64,000 nt of DNA, from contig NZ_CP157000.1 of assembly GCF_039905635.1 (NCBI RefSeq), positions 558,001-622,000 of the forward strand, in the 5' to 3' direction. The notes beneath the pieces were generated by a model. That model searched no databases. It was not told the DNA's origin and worked only from the letters and a program-made list of their open reading frames with translations. Each line of letters begins with the position of its first letter. The stretch's first letter is position 1. This stretch comes from Microbacterium sp. ProA8. GTDB taxonomy: Bacteria > Actinomycetota > Actinomycetes > Actinomycetales > Microbacteriaceae. Made by a program: the position numbers and the translations under genes. This document shows, one piece after another, positions 9,345 through 17,740 of this stretch.

Positions 9345-9543
9345 CCGAGGCGCGTCTGCCGCGGCGACATCTCCACGCGCTCAGGACCGCCCCACGAGGA
9401 GAAGCACAGGAGACGGCTCTCGCGCAAGCCCCGTGATCGCCGCACCCCAGCGTGCCTAGCATCGCCACATGACCGCCCCTGACACCGGGCGTCGGGATCG
9501 TGGTGTGCCCGACGCAGAGGCCCCGCAGCAGGCGAGCAAGCGG

Positions 9544-9598
9544 TTGCGGGGCGCCGACGCAGAGACGTATAGTCACTGGCGTGTGGTAACGATGCCAC
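9544..9598 (+). promoter_or_regulatory. sigma-70-type promoter with a LacI-like operator for the ABC operon
   Basis: TTGCGG (9544-9549) and TATAGT (9568-9573) are separated by 18 bp. Just downstream, across the expected start site, is GTGGTAACGATGCCAC (9583-9598), in which six of eight base pairs are symmetric around a central CG. This is the shape of a LacI-family operator. Its sequence differs from the CTAGC operators at 2813-2869, so another LacI protein may control it. The rest of the 321-bp gap from 9345 holds no convincing gene. A TAGCAT plus ATG arrangement at 9457-9471 could also start a leaderless transcript. Confidence 0.62.
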
Positions 9599-9618
9599 AT
9601 ATCGACGTGGAGACCGAC

Positions 9619-9669
9619 ATGACGGACACGATTCGTCCGCGGACCTCGCTGAGCGAGGACACGCGATGA
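9619..9669 (+). CDS. possible 16-residue leader ORF coupled to the ABC permease
   Basis: Downstream of the promoter and operator an ATG at 9619 lies six bases after GGAG. It opens a 16-codon frame, MTDTIRPRTSLSEDTR, whose stop overlaps the permease start in an ATGA. Such an overlap usually means translational coupling. The same frame can be extended upstream to an ATG at 9469, but that region contains the promoter and has no protein-like character. No homology is recognised. This may be chance, since short frames are common in GC-rich DNA. Confidence 0.3.
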   Translation: MTDTIRPRTSLSEDTR

Positions 9670-10685
9670 GCATCACGACGCCGCAGAACGACGCCGTGGT
9701 GGAGGCGCTGCACGAGGCGTCGGAGGGGCGGGAGAGTCGTGGTCGCGCGCGCCTTCGCCGCAGCGAACGGCCACCCAAGGTCAAGGTCCATTACGACAAG
9801 CGCGAGGCGCTGGCCGGCTACATGTTCATCCTGCCGTGGATCATCGGCTTCCTCGTCTTCACGGCGGGCGCGATGGTGTACAGCCTGTACATCTCATTCA
9901 GCAACTACAACCTCGCTACGAACACGGCCAGCCCGGTGGGCTTCGAGAACTACGCCAGGCTCTTCGAAGACCCCCGAGTGGGCGTCGCGCTGGCCAACAC
10001 GCTCTTCTACGTCGTGATGGCGGTGCCGCTCGAGATCATCTTCGCCCTGATCCTCGCGATGCTGCTGGACCGCGCGGCGCGGGCGACGGCGGGCTTCTGG
10101 CGCACGCTCTACTACCTGCCGAAGATGACGCCCGCCGTGGCGACGGCCGCGGTCTTCTTCCTCATGCTCAACGGCAACACCGGTGCGATCAACCAGTTCC
10201 TCCGGTTCTTCGGCATCGAGGGCCCGCAGTGGCTCGTCGACCCGGCCTGGGTGAAGCCGAGCATCGTGATCATGACGCTGTGGACGGTCGCCGGCACCAT
10301 GGTGATCTTCCTCGCGGCGCTGAAGAACGTGCCGCAGGAGCTCTACGAAGTCGCGTCGCTCGACGGCGCCGGTCCGGTCCGCAAGTTCTTCTCGATCACC
10401 CTGCCGATGATCTCGGGCGCGATGTTCTTCAACGTCATCGTGCTCTCGATCGCCGCGTTCCAGGTGTTCGACCAGGCCTTCCTGCTGTTCTGGCGAGATC
10501 AGAGCAACTCCTCGCCCGAGGCATCCCTGTTCTACGCGATCTATCTGTTCCAGCAGGCGTTCCGTCAGTTCAACTTCGGCTTCGCCGCCGCCATGGCCTG
10601 GCTGCTCTTCGTGATCATCATGATCATCACGGTCATCCAGGTGAAGTTCGGCAACCGATTCGTCTACTACGAGGGGGATCGCTGA
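9666..10685 (+). CDS. carbohydrate ABC transporter permease (MalF/UgpA type)
   Basis: This 339-residue inner-membrane permease has a long charged N-terminus (about 45 residues) and six predicted membrane segments. The cytoplasmic EAA loop that docks the ATPase reads E-V-A-S-L-D-G-A-G-P-V-R-K-F-F near residue 230. It forms the channel together with the next gene, whose start overlaps its stop by one base, and with the lipoprotein two genes down. No ATPase gene is nearby, so a shared MsiK-like ATPase is expected, as in many actinobacterial CUT1 systems. Substrate is likely a product or precursor for the GH78-GH3 enzyme, by context. Confidence 0.92.
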   Translation: MSITTPQNDAVVEALHEASEGRESRGRARLRRSERPPKVKVHYDKREALAGYMFILPWIIGFLVFTAGAMVYSLYISFSNYNLATNTASPVGFENYARLFEDPRVGVALANTLFYVVMAVPLEIIFALILAMLLDRAARATAGFWRTLYYLPKMTPAVATAAVFFLMLNGNTGAINQFLRFFGIEGPQWLVDPAWVKPSIVIMTLWTVAGTMVIFLAALKNVPQELYEVASLDGAGPVRKFFSITLPMISGAMFFNVIVLSIAAFQVFDQAFLLFWRDQSNSSPEASLFYAIYLFQQAFRQFNFGFAAAMAWLLFVIIMIITVIQVKFGNRFVYYEGDR

Positions 10686-11635
10686 TGTCGGCATCGCTGC
10701 AGACTCCGGGCGTCGCCCGGCCCGTTCCCGAGGCGGCGGCCGCCGCGGTCGCGGCACCTCAGCGCTCGCGCTGGCGTCGCCGCTTCGCCCGCCCCAAGTC
10801 GCTCGTGGGGCGCATCTTCCTGTCGATCGCCCTGATCGGCTTCGGGATTCTCTTCCTCTACCCCTTCGTCTGGCTGCTGTCGGCGAGCCTGAAGCCGCGC
10901 GGCGAGGTGTTCGACAACGCGCTCATCCCCAAGACGTGGATGCCCGAGAACTACGTCGAGGTGTGGAACCAGCTTCCCCTCCTCAGCTGGATGTGGAACA
11001 GCGTCGCCATCGCGGTCCTGGCGGCCGGAACCGTGGCGATCTCGAGTTCGATCGTCGCTTTCGGGTTCGCCTACTTCAAGTTCCCCGGTCGCACCCTGCT
11101 CTTCGGTTTCGTGCTCGCCACGATGATGCTGCCCGGCGCCGTCACCATGATCCCGATCTACCTGATCTGGAAGGAGACGGGACTCCTCGGCACGTGGGTG
11201 CCGCTCTGGGGGATGAACCTGTTCGGCTCGGCGTTCTACATCTTCTTGCAGCGCCAGTTCTATCTGGGGCTCCCCAAGGAGCTGTTCGAAGCGGCGCGGC
11301 TCGACGGTGCGAGCTACTGGGGGCTGTTCTGGCGCATCGCGATGCCGCTGTCGATCCCGTCGTTCATCATCGTGTTCCTCTTCGAGTTCCAGGCCAGCTG
11401 GAACAACCTGCAGGCTGCCCTGATCTACCTCAACGCCGGCTCGGTCGACGAGTTCACCGCGCCGCTGGGGATCGCCTACGCCATGACGAAATACAGCCCG
11501 ACCGCGGGAGGTCAGGGCGACTACCAGTACGTCATGGTGGCGTCGTTCCTCGTCACGCTGCCGATGCTGATCATCTTCGCGTTCGGGCAGCGGTACTTCA
11601 TCGAGGGGGTGGCGACGCAGGGCAGGAAGGGATGA
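10685..11635 (+). CDS. carbohydrate ABC transporter permease (MalG type)
   Basis: This 316-residue permease pairs with the gene before it. The ATG shares its A with the upstream TGA (TGATG), indicating translational coupling. The N-terminal 45 residues are Ala/Arg-rich and cytoplasmic, followed by six membrane segments. The EAA motif reads E-A-A-R-L-D-G-A-S-Y-W-G-L-F-W near residue 205. The C-terminus ends in F-I-E-G-V-A-T-Q-G-R-K-G, typical of MalG-like CUT1 permeases. An open frame that extends upstream through the first permease gene in this phase is an artefact of composition. Confidence 0.92.
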   Translation: MSASLQTPGVARPVPEAAAAAVAAPQRSRWRRRFARPKSLVGRIFLSIALIGFGILFLYPFVWLLSASLKPRGEVFDNALIPKTWMPENYVEVWNQLPLLSWMWNSVAIAVLAAGTVAISSSIVAFGFAYFKFPGRTLLFGFVLATMMLPGAVTMIPIYLIWKETGLLGTWVPLWGMNLFGSAFYIFLQRQFYLGLPKELFEAARLDGASYWGLFWRIAMPLSIPSFIIVFLFEFQASWNNLQAALIYLNAGSVDEFTAPLGIAYAMTKYSPTAGGQGDYQYVMVASFLVTLPMLIIFAFGQRYFIEGVATQGRKG

Positions 11636-11704
11636 GACGGATGCCGCGGCGCGGCTGATCTCGTTCCAGAACGTACACACAACACCGGATCGAAAGGGAA
11701 ACCG

Positions 11705-13072
11705 ATGCGCAAGCGCTTGATCGGAATCGCCGCACTCGCGGCATCCGCTGTCCTCCTCGCCGGCTGCGGAGGCGGTGGGAACGGCGGCGGCGGCACTGGC
11801 GGTGACGTGGACTTCGAGGCCGAGCCCACCGGCGCGATGTCGGCATGGGGCTTCGAGAACGCCGACGACGTCGGCCAGTCGCGCCTCGACTACGCCGAGG
11901 AGCAGCTGAGCGACGTCGAGGTCGAACTCGACGCGACCGCGTTCGACGCTCAGAAGTTCACCACGCGCATCGCGAGCGGCGACGTGCCCGACGTCGTGCA
12001 GATGGATCGGCGCTACGTGACGCAGTACGCGGCACAGGACCTCATCATCCCGCTCGATGCGTGCTTCGAAGCGCACGACGTGACGCCCGACGACTACTGG
12101 TACCCGTTCGTCGTGGACGATGTGCGTTACGACGACGGCGTCTGGGCGGTGCCGCAGTTCTACCAGCCGCCGGCGATCATGCTGAACAAGCGCGTGATGG
12201 ACGAGGCGGGCGTCACCACCGAGGAGATCGACACGTCCAACCCCGAGGCGCTCCTTGGGGCGATCGGCAAGATGTACCAGGAGTCGGGCGGCGTCCCCTC
12301 GCGCCTCGGGTTCGACCCGGTCTCGACCGGTCAGGGCGCGCTGTGGATCCTCGGCATGGGCGGTCAGCTCATCGACGACGAGGGCGCGCCCACGCTCGAC
12401 GACCCGAGCAACATCGCCGGCATCGACATGCTCAAGCAGATCAACGACGCGCAGGGCGGCTACGCCTCGGTGAAGAGCTTCACCGACTCGTTCGACACGT
12501 TCGGAGAGAACAACCAGTTCGTCGCCGACCAGGTGGGCGCGCAGGTGAACGCCCAGTGGTACCCGAACGTCCTGTCGCCGTACGTGGACCAGATCCAGAT
12601 CGAGGCGGTGCCGTTCAAGAACAGCGACGGCGAACCCTTCTCCGTCGCAGGCGGCACGGCGTTCGTGATCCCGGCCGGTGCGGAGAACCCCGCCGCGGCG
12701 TGCGCGTGGATGATCAACCTGACCAGCGAGGACGCGTGGAACGCGGCCGGTGAGGCCCGCGCCGCGACGCGCGAGGAGGACGGCGGCATCAACACCGGCC
12801 TGTTCACCGGCTCGCCGGGCCCGGACCAGTCGATCCGTGAGCAGTACGTCGTGGAGAGCGGCAACGCCGGGTTCGACCAGACCATCTCGACGTACTACGA
12901 CGTGCTGGATTACGGCCAGTCGTTCGGCTCCTCGCCCGCCGGGCAGGACATCCAGAACGAGCTGAACAACGCCATCACGGCGGCGCTCCTGGGCGACAAG
13001 ACGCCCGAGGAGGCCCTGGCCGACGCGCAGGAGGCGGCCATGCGGGCGTACGACAACGCGAACGCCGGCTGA
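11705..13072 (+). CDS. extracellular sugar-binding lipoprotein of the ABC importer
   Basis: This 455-residue protein begins with a lipoprotein signal: basic MRKR, a hydrophobic core and the lipobox L-A-G-C (Cys about 22), then a Gly-rich linker. The mature part is a cluster B/CUT1 solute-binding fold, with G-D-V-P-D-V-V-Q-M-D and R-Y-V-T-Q-Y near residues 95-110. GAAAGGGAAA precedes the ATG. It lies 69 bp after the permeases and ends in front of a strong UUCG hairpin, so it closes the operon. It should capture the sugar outside the membrane and deliver it to the two permeases. The ligand cannot be read from sequence. Confidence 0.9.
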   Translation: MRKRLIGIAALAASAVLLAGCGGGGNGGGGTGGDVDFEAEPTGAMSAWGFENADDVGQSRLDYAEEQLSDVEVELDATAFDAQKFTTRIASGDVPDVVQMDRRYVTQYAAQDLIIPLDACFEAHDVTPDDYWYPFVVDDVRYDDGVWAVPQFYQPPAIMLNKRVMDEAGVTTEEIDTSNPEALLGAIGKMYQESGGVPSRLGFDPVSTGQGALWILGMGGQLIDDEGAPTLDDPSNIAGIDMLKQINDAQGGYASVKSFTDSFDTFGENNQFVADQVGAQVNAQWYPNVLSPYVDQIQIEAVPFKNSDGEPFSVAGGTAFVIPAGAENPAAACAWMINLTSEDAWNAAGEARAATREEDGGINTGLFTGSPGPDQSIREQYVVESGNAGFDQTISTYYDVLDYGQSFGSSPAGQDIQNELNNAITAALLGDKTPEEALADAQEAAMRAYDNANAG

Positions 13073-13102
13073 CCCACAGCGCGCAGTCCTTCGGGGGGAC
13101 GT

Positions 13103-13128
13103 GGCGGGTCGACTTCGGTCGGCCCGCC
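13103..13128 (+). terminator. UUCG-capped terminator hairpin after the ABC operon
   Basis: GGCGGGTCGAC (13103-13113) pairs with GTCGGCCCGCC (13118-13128) through eleven positions, one of them a G-U, around the very stable TTCG loop. CTTCCTC follows, without a long T run, as is usual in GC-rich actinobacteria. It ends the unit 9666-13072. Confidence 0.75.
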
Positions 13129-13261
13129 CTTCCTCGTGCGCGGCGGCGGGTGCGGCGGATGCGGCAGCGGGTGCGCTTAGCGAAACCGGAGCGCCGGTCG
13201 CAACCCCCTGCAGGGTGCGAGGGCGGATGCCTAGGCTCGCGGCATCCGGAAAGGAGATCGT

Positions 13262-13744
13262 ATGTCCCAGACCACGCTCGAATCCCCCGCCGACCTGCTG
13301 CGCTTCCAGTTGCGCGTCGCCATGACGATGGAGGAGGACTCCCTCGCGGCGCTCGGCGAGCTGGAGCAGGCCGCCAGCTCAGCGGACGTCAAGAAGATGT
13401 TCCGCCACCACGCCGACGAGACGAAGGAGCAGATCGAGAACCTCCGCAAGGTGTTCCAGGTGCTCGAACTGCCCGAGTCCACGGCGGCGTCGCCGAGCAC
13501 GAAGGGGATCGCGAAGCAGGCCGAGTCGCTCATCCAGCGCTCCGCGCCCGCGCTGCGCGACCAGGTCACGCTGTCGGCCGCCCTCGGGAACGAGCACTAC
13601 GAGATCTCGGCATACCAGTCGCTCATCCTCGCGACCCGCGCCCAGGGAGCGGTCGATGCGGTCACCCTGCTGACCGCCAACCTCGACCAGGAGACGCACA
13701 CCAGCGAGGAGCTGCAGCAGAAGCTGCAAGAGCTCGTCGGCTGA
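13262..13744 (+). CDS. ferritin-like DUF892 (YciE/YciF-type) protein
   Basis: This 160-residue protein is all helical, and its helices carry the spaced Glu and His residues expected of a four-helix bundle: E-E-D-S, F-R-H-H-A-D-E-T-K-E-Q near 45-55, and N-E-H-Y-E near 110. This matches the DUF892 ferritin-like family, linked to stress and probably able to bind a di-metal centre. Iron oxidation has been shown for few members, so the activity here is inferred. AAAGGAG lies before the ATG and a TAGGCT -10 element at 13232-13237. The gene stands alone between two terminators. Confidence 0.8.
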   Translation: MSQTTLESPADLLRFQLRVAMTMEEDSLAALGELEQAASSADVKKMFRHHADETKEQIENLRKVFQVLELPESTAASPSTKGIAKQAESLIQRSAPALRDQVTLSAALGNEHYEISAYQSLILATRAQGAVDAVTLLTANLDQETHTSEELQQKLQELVG

Positions 13745-13752
13745 TCACCGAT

Positions 13753-13795
13753 CACTGGCTCTGGCCGCGACGCTGCGTCGCGGTCAGAGCCAGTG
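13753..13795. terminator. bidirectional terminator between convergent genes, overlapping the corA stop
   Basis: Two 20-nt arms (13753-13772 and 13776-13795), beginning CACTGGCTCTG and ending CAGAGCCAGTG, pair around a three-base loop with almost no mismatch. The hairpin serves the ferritin-like gene on the plus strand. On the minus strand it includes the last codons and the stop of corA (13784), so the corA message ends inside the stem. Confidence 0.85.
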
Positions 13796-14782
13796 GCGTC
13801 TGCGGAAGACCCAGTACAGCGTGAGGCTCGTGGCCGCCATCAGGGCCAGCGCCATCGGGTAGCCGAGCGGCCACTCCAGTTCGGGCATGTACGTGAAGTT
13901 CATGCCGTAGATCGTGCCGACGAGCGTCGGACCGAAGAGGATGGCCGCCCAGCCCGAGATCTTCTTCACCTGCTCGTTCTGCAGCAGCGCGGTGTCGGTC
14001 TGGCGCTGCGTCACGATCGTCGCGTTCACCGTCAGGGTGTTGTCGAGGATCGAGCGGAACGCGGAGGTCTTGTCGATGATCCGCAGCGTGTGGTCGTGCA
14101 CGTCGCGCAGCGACCGCTGCAGTTCGAGGTCGACCTCGTACTTCGGCGCCCCGCGCTGGAGGGCGTCGAGCATGTCGGCGAGCGGCGTCACCGCGCGCTG
14201 CAGCGTGATCACCTCGCGCGACAGGTCGTAGATGCGCTTCGAGAGTGTGACCCCGCCGTTCTCGAACAGCGCGTCCTCGATCTCGTCGATGTCGTTCTCG
14301 ACGCCCTCGACCACCGGGGTGTACTCATCGACGACCTCGTCGAGGATCGCGTACAGCACGGCCTCCGGCCCGCGCGCGAGCAGTTCGGGGTCACCCTCCA
14401 TGCGCCGGCGCACCCGACTCAGGTCGGGCGACTCGGCGTGGCGGATCGTCACGATGAAGTCGGGGCCGACGAACACGTGCAGCTCGCCGAACTCCACCGT
14501 CTCGGTCTCATCGATGTACCGGGCGGGGCGGAGCACGACGAACAGGATGTCGCCGTAGCGCTCCAGCTTCGAACGCTGGTGACCGGTGAGGGCGTCTTCG
14601 ACAGCCAGCGGGTGCAGCGAGAACTCGTCGGCGACCTGCGCGATCTCCTCGGCGGTGGGGCGGAACATCCCGATCCAGGCCATCCCATGGTGCTCGCGCG
14701 TGTACTCGAACGTCTCGGTGAGGCTCGTCGGATTCTGGATCCGCTGTCCGGCGACGTACACGCCGTTGTCGACGATGGGCAT
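13784..14782 (-). CDS. corA: CorA-family magnesium/cobalt transport protein
   Basis: This 332-residue channel shows the CorA layout: an N-terminal alpha/beta domain (about 1-150), a long helix (about 150-265) and two C-terminal membrane helices. The selectivity motif is Y-G-M-N-F-T-Y-M-P-E-L near residue 295, followed by the last helix and the basic tail R-R-R-H-W-L. GGGAGGA lies before the ATG at 14782. The much longer open frame extending to 17092 in this phase runs antisense to other genes and is not real. The gene is divergent from the next one and single. Confidence 0.95.
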   Translation of the reverse strand: MPIVDNGVYVAGQRIQNPTSLTETFEYTREHHGMAWIGMFRPTAEEIAQVADEFSLHPLAVEDALTGHQRSKLERYGDILFVVLRPARYIDETETVEFGELHVFVGPDFIVTIRHAESPDLSRVRRRMEGDPELLARGPEAVLYAILDEVVDEYTPVVEGVENDIDEIEDALFENGGVTLSKRIYDLSREVITLQRAVTPLADMLDALQRGAPKYEVDLELQRSLRDVHDHTLRIIDKTSAFRSILDNTLTVNATIVTQRQTDTALLQNEQVKKISGWAAILFGPTLVGTIYGMNFTYMPELEWPLGYPMALALMAATSLTLYWVFRRRHWL

Positions 14783-14890
14783 CCGGCAATCCTCCCTCGC
14801 CGCCGGGCACCCGGCAACGATCCTCACAGTACCCAGACGGACGGATGCCGCACTCTGCGCCACGTCGGCGGCCCTGGGTACTCTGCCCTC

Positions 14891-15868
14891 ATGGCCACGA
14901 CTCGACCCGTGCTCGACTGGCTGCTCGACTCCGACCCGGCGTTGCGGTGGCAGGTCGAGCGCGACATTCTCGGTGCGCCAACCGAGACGTGGGAGGCGAC
15001 GCGAGCGCGCGTGGCGACGGAGGGCTTCGGCGCGCGGCTGCTGGCCGAGCAGGATGCCGACGGCCAGTGGGCCGGGGGCGCCTTCTTCCCCGCGGGGTTC
15101 TTCGGCAGCGCCGAGGCTGAGGCGCCGGGGCAGCCGTGGGTCGCGACGACGTGGGTGCTGAAAGACCTGCGCGAGTGGGGCGTGGACGCCGCGGCGCTCG
15201 AGGGCACCGCCGAGAAGCTCGCAGCGAACAGCCGGTGGGAGTACGAAGACCTGCCGTACTGGGGTGGTGAGGTCGACGTCTGCATCAATTCCTACACGCT
15301 CGCGAGCGGAGCGTGGCTCGGCGCGGATGTCTCGAAGCTCGCGGCGTGGTTTCCTGCGCATCGCCTCGCAGACGGTGGCTGGAACTGCGAGGCCGAGGAG
15401 GGCGACTCCGTGCGGTCGTCGTTCCACTCGACGCTCAACGCCGTGCGCGGCATGCGCGCGTACGAGCGGACCACCGGCGACACGAGCATGCGTGAGGCGC
15501 GCCACGGCGGCGAGGAGTACCTGCTGTCGCGGCGCTTGATGTTCCGCGCGTCGACCGGCGAGCTGGTGGGGGAGTTCGCGACCCGGTTCGTGTACCCCAA
15601 CCGGCACCGCTACAGCGCGCTCGCCGCCCTCGACCACTTCCGCGACGTCGCCCTGCTCGAAGGCACGCCCCCCGATCCGCGGCTCGCCGAGGCGATCGAG
15701 GTCGTGCGTGCGGCCAGACAGCCCGACGGCACGTGGGTGCAGACGACGCCGCTCCCCGGTCGCACCTGGTTCGACGTGGACGCCGGCGAGGGCGAGCCGT
15801 CGCGCTGGCTGACGCTGATCGGCACGCGTGTGCTGGAGTGGTTGGACGCTTCGGGGGCTGATCGCTGA
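14891..15868 (+). CDS. terpenoid cyclase-fold (squalene-cyclase-like repeat) protein of unknown function
   Basis: This 325-residue protein has repeated helical units with Q-D-A-D-G-Q-W and R-Q-P-D-G-T-W motifs, the QxxxGxW-type repeats of the prenyltransferase/squalene oxidase alpha-toroid. The catalytic D-x-D-D-T-A-x of true squalene-hopene cyclases is not seen and the protein is half the usual length, so cyclase activity is doubtful. Similar actinobacterial proteins are annotated only as squalene-cyclase-like. TACTCT at 14879-14884 followed by six bases and the ATG indicates a leaderless message. No signal peptide is present. Confidence 0.75.
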   Translation: MATTRPVLDWLLDSDPALRWQVERDILGAPTETWEATRARVATEGFGARLLAEQDADGQWAGGAFFPAGFFGSAEAEAPGQPWVATTWVLKDLREWGVDAAALEGTAEKLAANSRWEYEDLPYWGGEVDVCINSYTLASGAWLGADVSKLAAWFPAHRLADGGWNCEAEEGDSVRSSFHSTLNAVRGMRAYERTTGDTSMREARHGGEEYLLSRRLMFRASTGELVGEFATRFVYPNRHRYSALAALDHFRDVALLEGTPPDPRLAEAIEVVRAARQPDGTWVQTTPLPGRTWFDVDAGEGEPSRWLTLIGTRVLEWLDASGADR

Positions 15869-15983
15869 AAAGCGCAGGTCGGGCGCCGCATCCCCGGTCG
15901 GGGTCAGAGTGGCTGACACCCGCGGACCTTCCGCCGTGCGCGAACTCGGGCCGCGGCATCCGTGACGGGTCGACACTTGTCGC

Positions 15984-16907
15984 ATGGACGACCAGGAGGC
16001 GCTCGACGCGTACTCGTCGACGGTCATGCGCGTTGCGCAGACCGTGCTGCCGTCGGTCGCCGCGGTGAGCGTGCGCACACGGCGGGGAGCAGGCGCCGGC
16101 AGTGCGTCGGTGATCACGGAGCGGGGCCACCTGCTCACCAGCGCCCACGTGGTCGAGGGGGCGGTGGCTCTGGAGCTGGCCTTTCCCGACGGCACGGTGG
16201 CTGCGGCATCCGTCGTCGGCGCTGATCCGCTCTCGGACCTGGCCGTGCTGCACGCCGACGGTCCGACGCCCCCGCCGGTGCGGATGGGGGATGCCGCCGC
16301 CCTGGGCGTCGGGCAGCTCGTCGTCGCGCTCGGCAATCCTCGAGGCTTCTCCGGCAGTGTGACGGCAGGCATCGTGTCGGCGCTCGGGCGATCGCTGCCG
16401 ACCCGGTCGGGCCGCGTGATCGACGAGGTCATCCAGACCGACGCCGCGCTGAACCCTGGCAACAGCGGGGGAGTGCTCGCCGACAGCGCCGGGCGCATGG
16501 TCGGCGTCAACACCGCCGTGGCCGGCATCGGGCTCGGACTCGCTGTGCCCATCAACGCCACGACGCGCGAGATCATCGACGCCCTGCGCACGACCGGGCG
16601 TGTGCGGCGCGCCTGGCTGGGCATCGCCGGGGCGACGGTGCCGCTCGGCCCCGACGTGGCGGTCAAGGCGGGGGCGAGGGTCGGGATGCAGGTGGTCTCC
16701 GTCGTGCCGAACAGCCCCGCCGCCGCGGCCGGCGCCCGCGCCGGTGACATCGTGCTGTCGCTCGACGGCGTCGCGATCGCCGACCCCACCGCGCTGCAGC
16801 GCCGCATGGTCGCCGGTGCCATCGGGCGGCGCATGGAGATGACGGTCTGGCGCAACGGCGCCCTCGTCGACGTGGTGGTCGAGCCCGAGGAGCTCCGCGT
16901 CGGCTGA
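15984..16907 (+). CDS. HtrA/DegP-like S1C serine protease with PDZ domain, apparently not exported
   Basis: This 307-residue protein has a trypsin-like domain with the triad H55 (T-S-A-H-V-V), D85 (D-P-L-S-D-L-A-V-L) and S161 (N-P-G-N-S-G-G). One PDZ domain follows (about 205-295) with the carboxylate-binding loop W-L-G-I-A. HtrA proteases normally carry a signal peptide or membrane anchor. Here the frame begins M-D-D-Q-E-A-L-D with none, so the protein is predicted cytoplasmic unless the start is wrong. No upstream start adding a membrane segment was found. It probably degrades or remodels damaged proteins. Confidence 0.88.
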   Translation: MDDQEALDAYSSTVMRVAQTVLPSVAAVSVRTRRGAGAGSASVITERGHLLTSAHVVEGAVALELAFPDGTVAAASVVGADPLSDLAVLHADGPTPPPVRMGDAAALGVGQLVVALGNPRGFSGSVTAGIVSALGRSLPTRSGRVIDEVIQTDAALNPGNSGGVLADSAGRMVGVNTAVAGIGLGLAVPINATTREIIDALRTTGRVRRAWLGIAGATVPLGPDVAVKAGARVGMQVVSVVPNSPAAAAGARAGDIVLSLDGVAIADPTALQRRMVAGAIGRRMEMTVWRNGALVDVVVEPEELRVG

Positions 16908-17327
16908 GCCGTGGTCGCGGCGTGACCGCGTGGTTCTTGTGCGTTGTGCGCGCCTCGACGCCCGGAAAGCCGCCCCGATGCGTCCCACCGCTCGTGCGGT
17001 TCGATCAGCCGGTTGACTGATCGCGGTACGGCGGTCAGGTGGCCAGCGGATTCCGCGCCGCGTCGCGCAACGAGACCGGGGGGGGCGACCACAGGCGACT
17101 CGGCCGAGTCAGGGCGGACGGCGTCTCGTCTGCTTCACGGATCTGGTCATCTGCGCCGCCGAGTGACGGCCGGGATGCCGGCACCGAGGCTCGCTTGCGA
17201 CCTCGGACGGCGCCACCCTGTGTATCTGACGCCGCGGGGGCAGCCTCATATCGATCGGAGCCGTTCGCACACCGCATCGTTGGGAGCGATGGCGTTCCGA
17301 CTCCATTCCCGACAGGAGGGTCGGATC
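16908..17327. other. 420-bp gap without a recognised gene
   Basis: No protein-like frame, tRNA or repeat family was recognised. A weak hairpin (GGTC...GACC) follows the protease stop. The segment GATCAGCCGGTTGACTGATC (near 16996-17015) has six-base arms and shares CGGTTGAC with the nested palindrome at 42371-42446. A frame running through the gap into the next gene lacks protein character, and the next gene has its own strong ribosome binding site. Confidence 0.5.
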
Positions 17328-17630
17328 ATGGACGAGAACACCCCATCGAACAGCCTCGGCGCGATCATCTCGAGCCTCGCCGCGCGCCGATTCATCTACA
17401 GCACGTATGTGCTCGCGTTACTCGTCGTCGGCGCCACCCAGGTGGCGCTCACCTCGCTCAGCATCACGAACCCCGACTGGCTGATCGCCACCCTCGCGGT
17501 GCTCGGCTACCTCGGTGTACCTGTCGCCGGACTCGCGGTCGCGAACACGTCGAAGAAGGCCACGGACGCAGAATCGCAGACCGACGACGAGGCCGCGGCA
17601 CGGCAGCAGCCGCGGCCCGCCACAGCCTGA
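17328..17630 (+). CDS. small two-helix membrane protein of unknown function
   Basis: This 100-residue protein has a polar N-terminus (M-D-E-N-T-P-S-N), two hydrophobic segments (about 25-45 and 50-70) and a charged tail rich in Asp, Glu and Gln. The size and two-helix shape resemble phage holins, but no phage genes are near and no family is recognised. GGAGGG lies close upstream of the ATG, which decides this start over longer in-frame possibilities. It stands alone before the PhoD-like gene. Confidence 0.65.
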   Translation: MDENTPSNSLGAIISSLAARRFIYSTYVLALLVVGATQVALTSLSITNPDWLIATLAVLGYLGVPVAGLAVANTSKKATDAESQTDDEAAARQQPRPATA

Positions 17631-17740
17631 ACCCAGCCGATCGCGGGCCTGCACTCAGTTCTGGGGTGATGGCCCCCTTCTCGTTCGTTCACTGCGGGCA
17701 CCTCTGGCCGCGGTGAGGTGATTCGCGATAGAACGGGTCC

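Noticed and set aside
9469..9669. 66-codon gene starting at 9469 behind TAGCAT
   Set aside because: The promoter and operator for the ABC operon lie inside it and the product has no protein-like pattern; only the last 16 codons were kept, as a low-confidence leader.
16990..17020. Possible tRNA because of GGTTCGATC
   Set aside because: The flanks cannot form a T-arm or acceptor stem and no anticodon arm is present.
13784..17092. A 1102-codon open frame on the minus strand including corA
   Set aside because: Only the part up to 14782 has CorA features and a ribosome binding site; the rest runs antisense to the cyclase-like and HtrA-like genes with no protein character.
17328..17630. Phage holin in a prophage remnant
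   Set aside because: The protein has a holin-like shape, but no lysis, capsid, integrase or attachment sequence is present around it.
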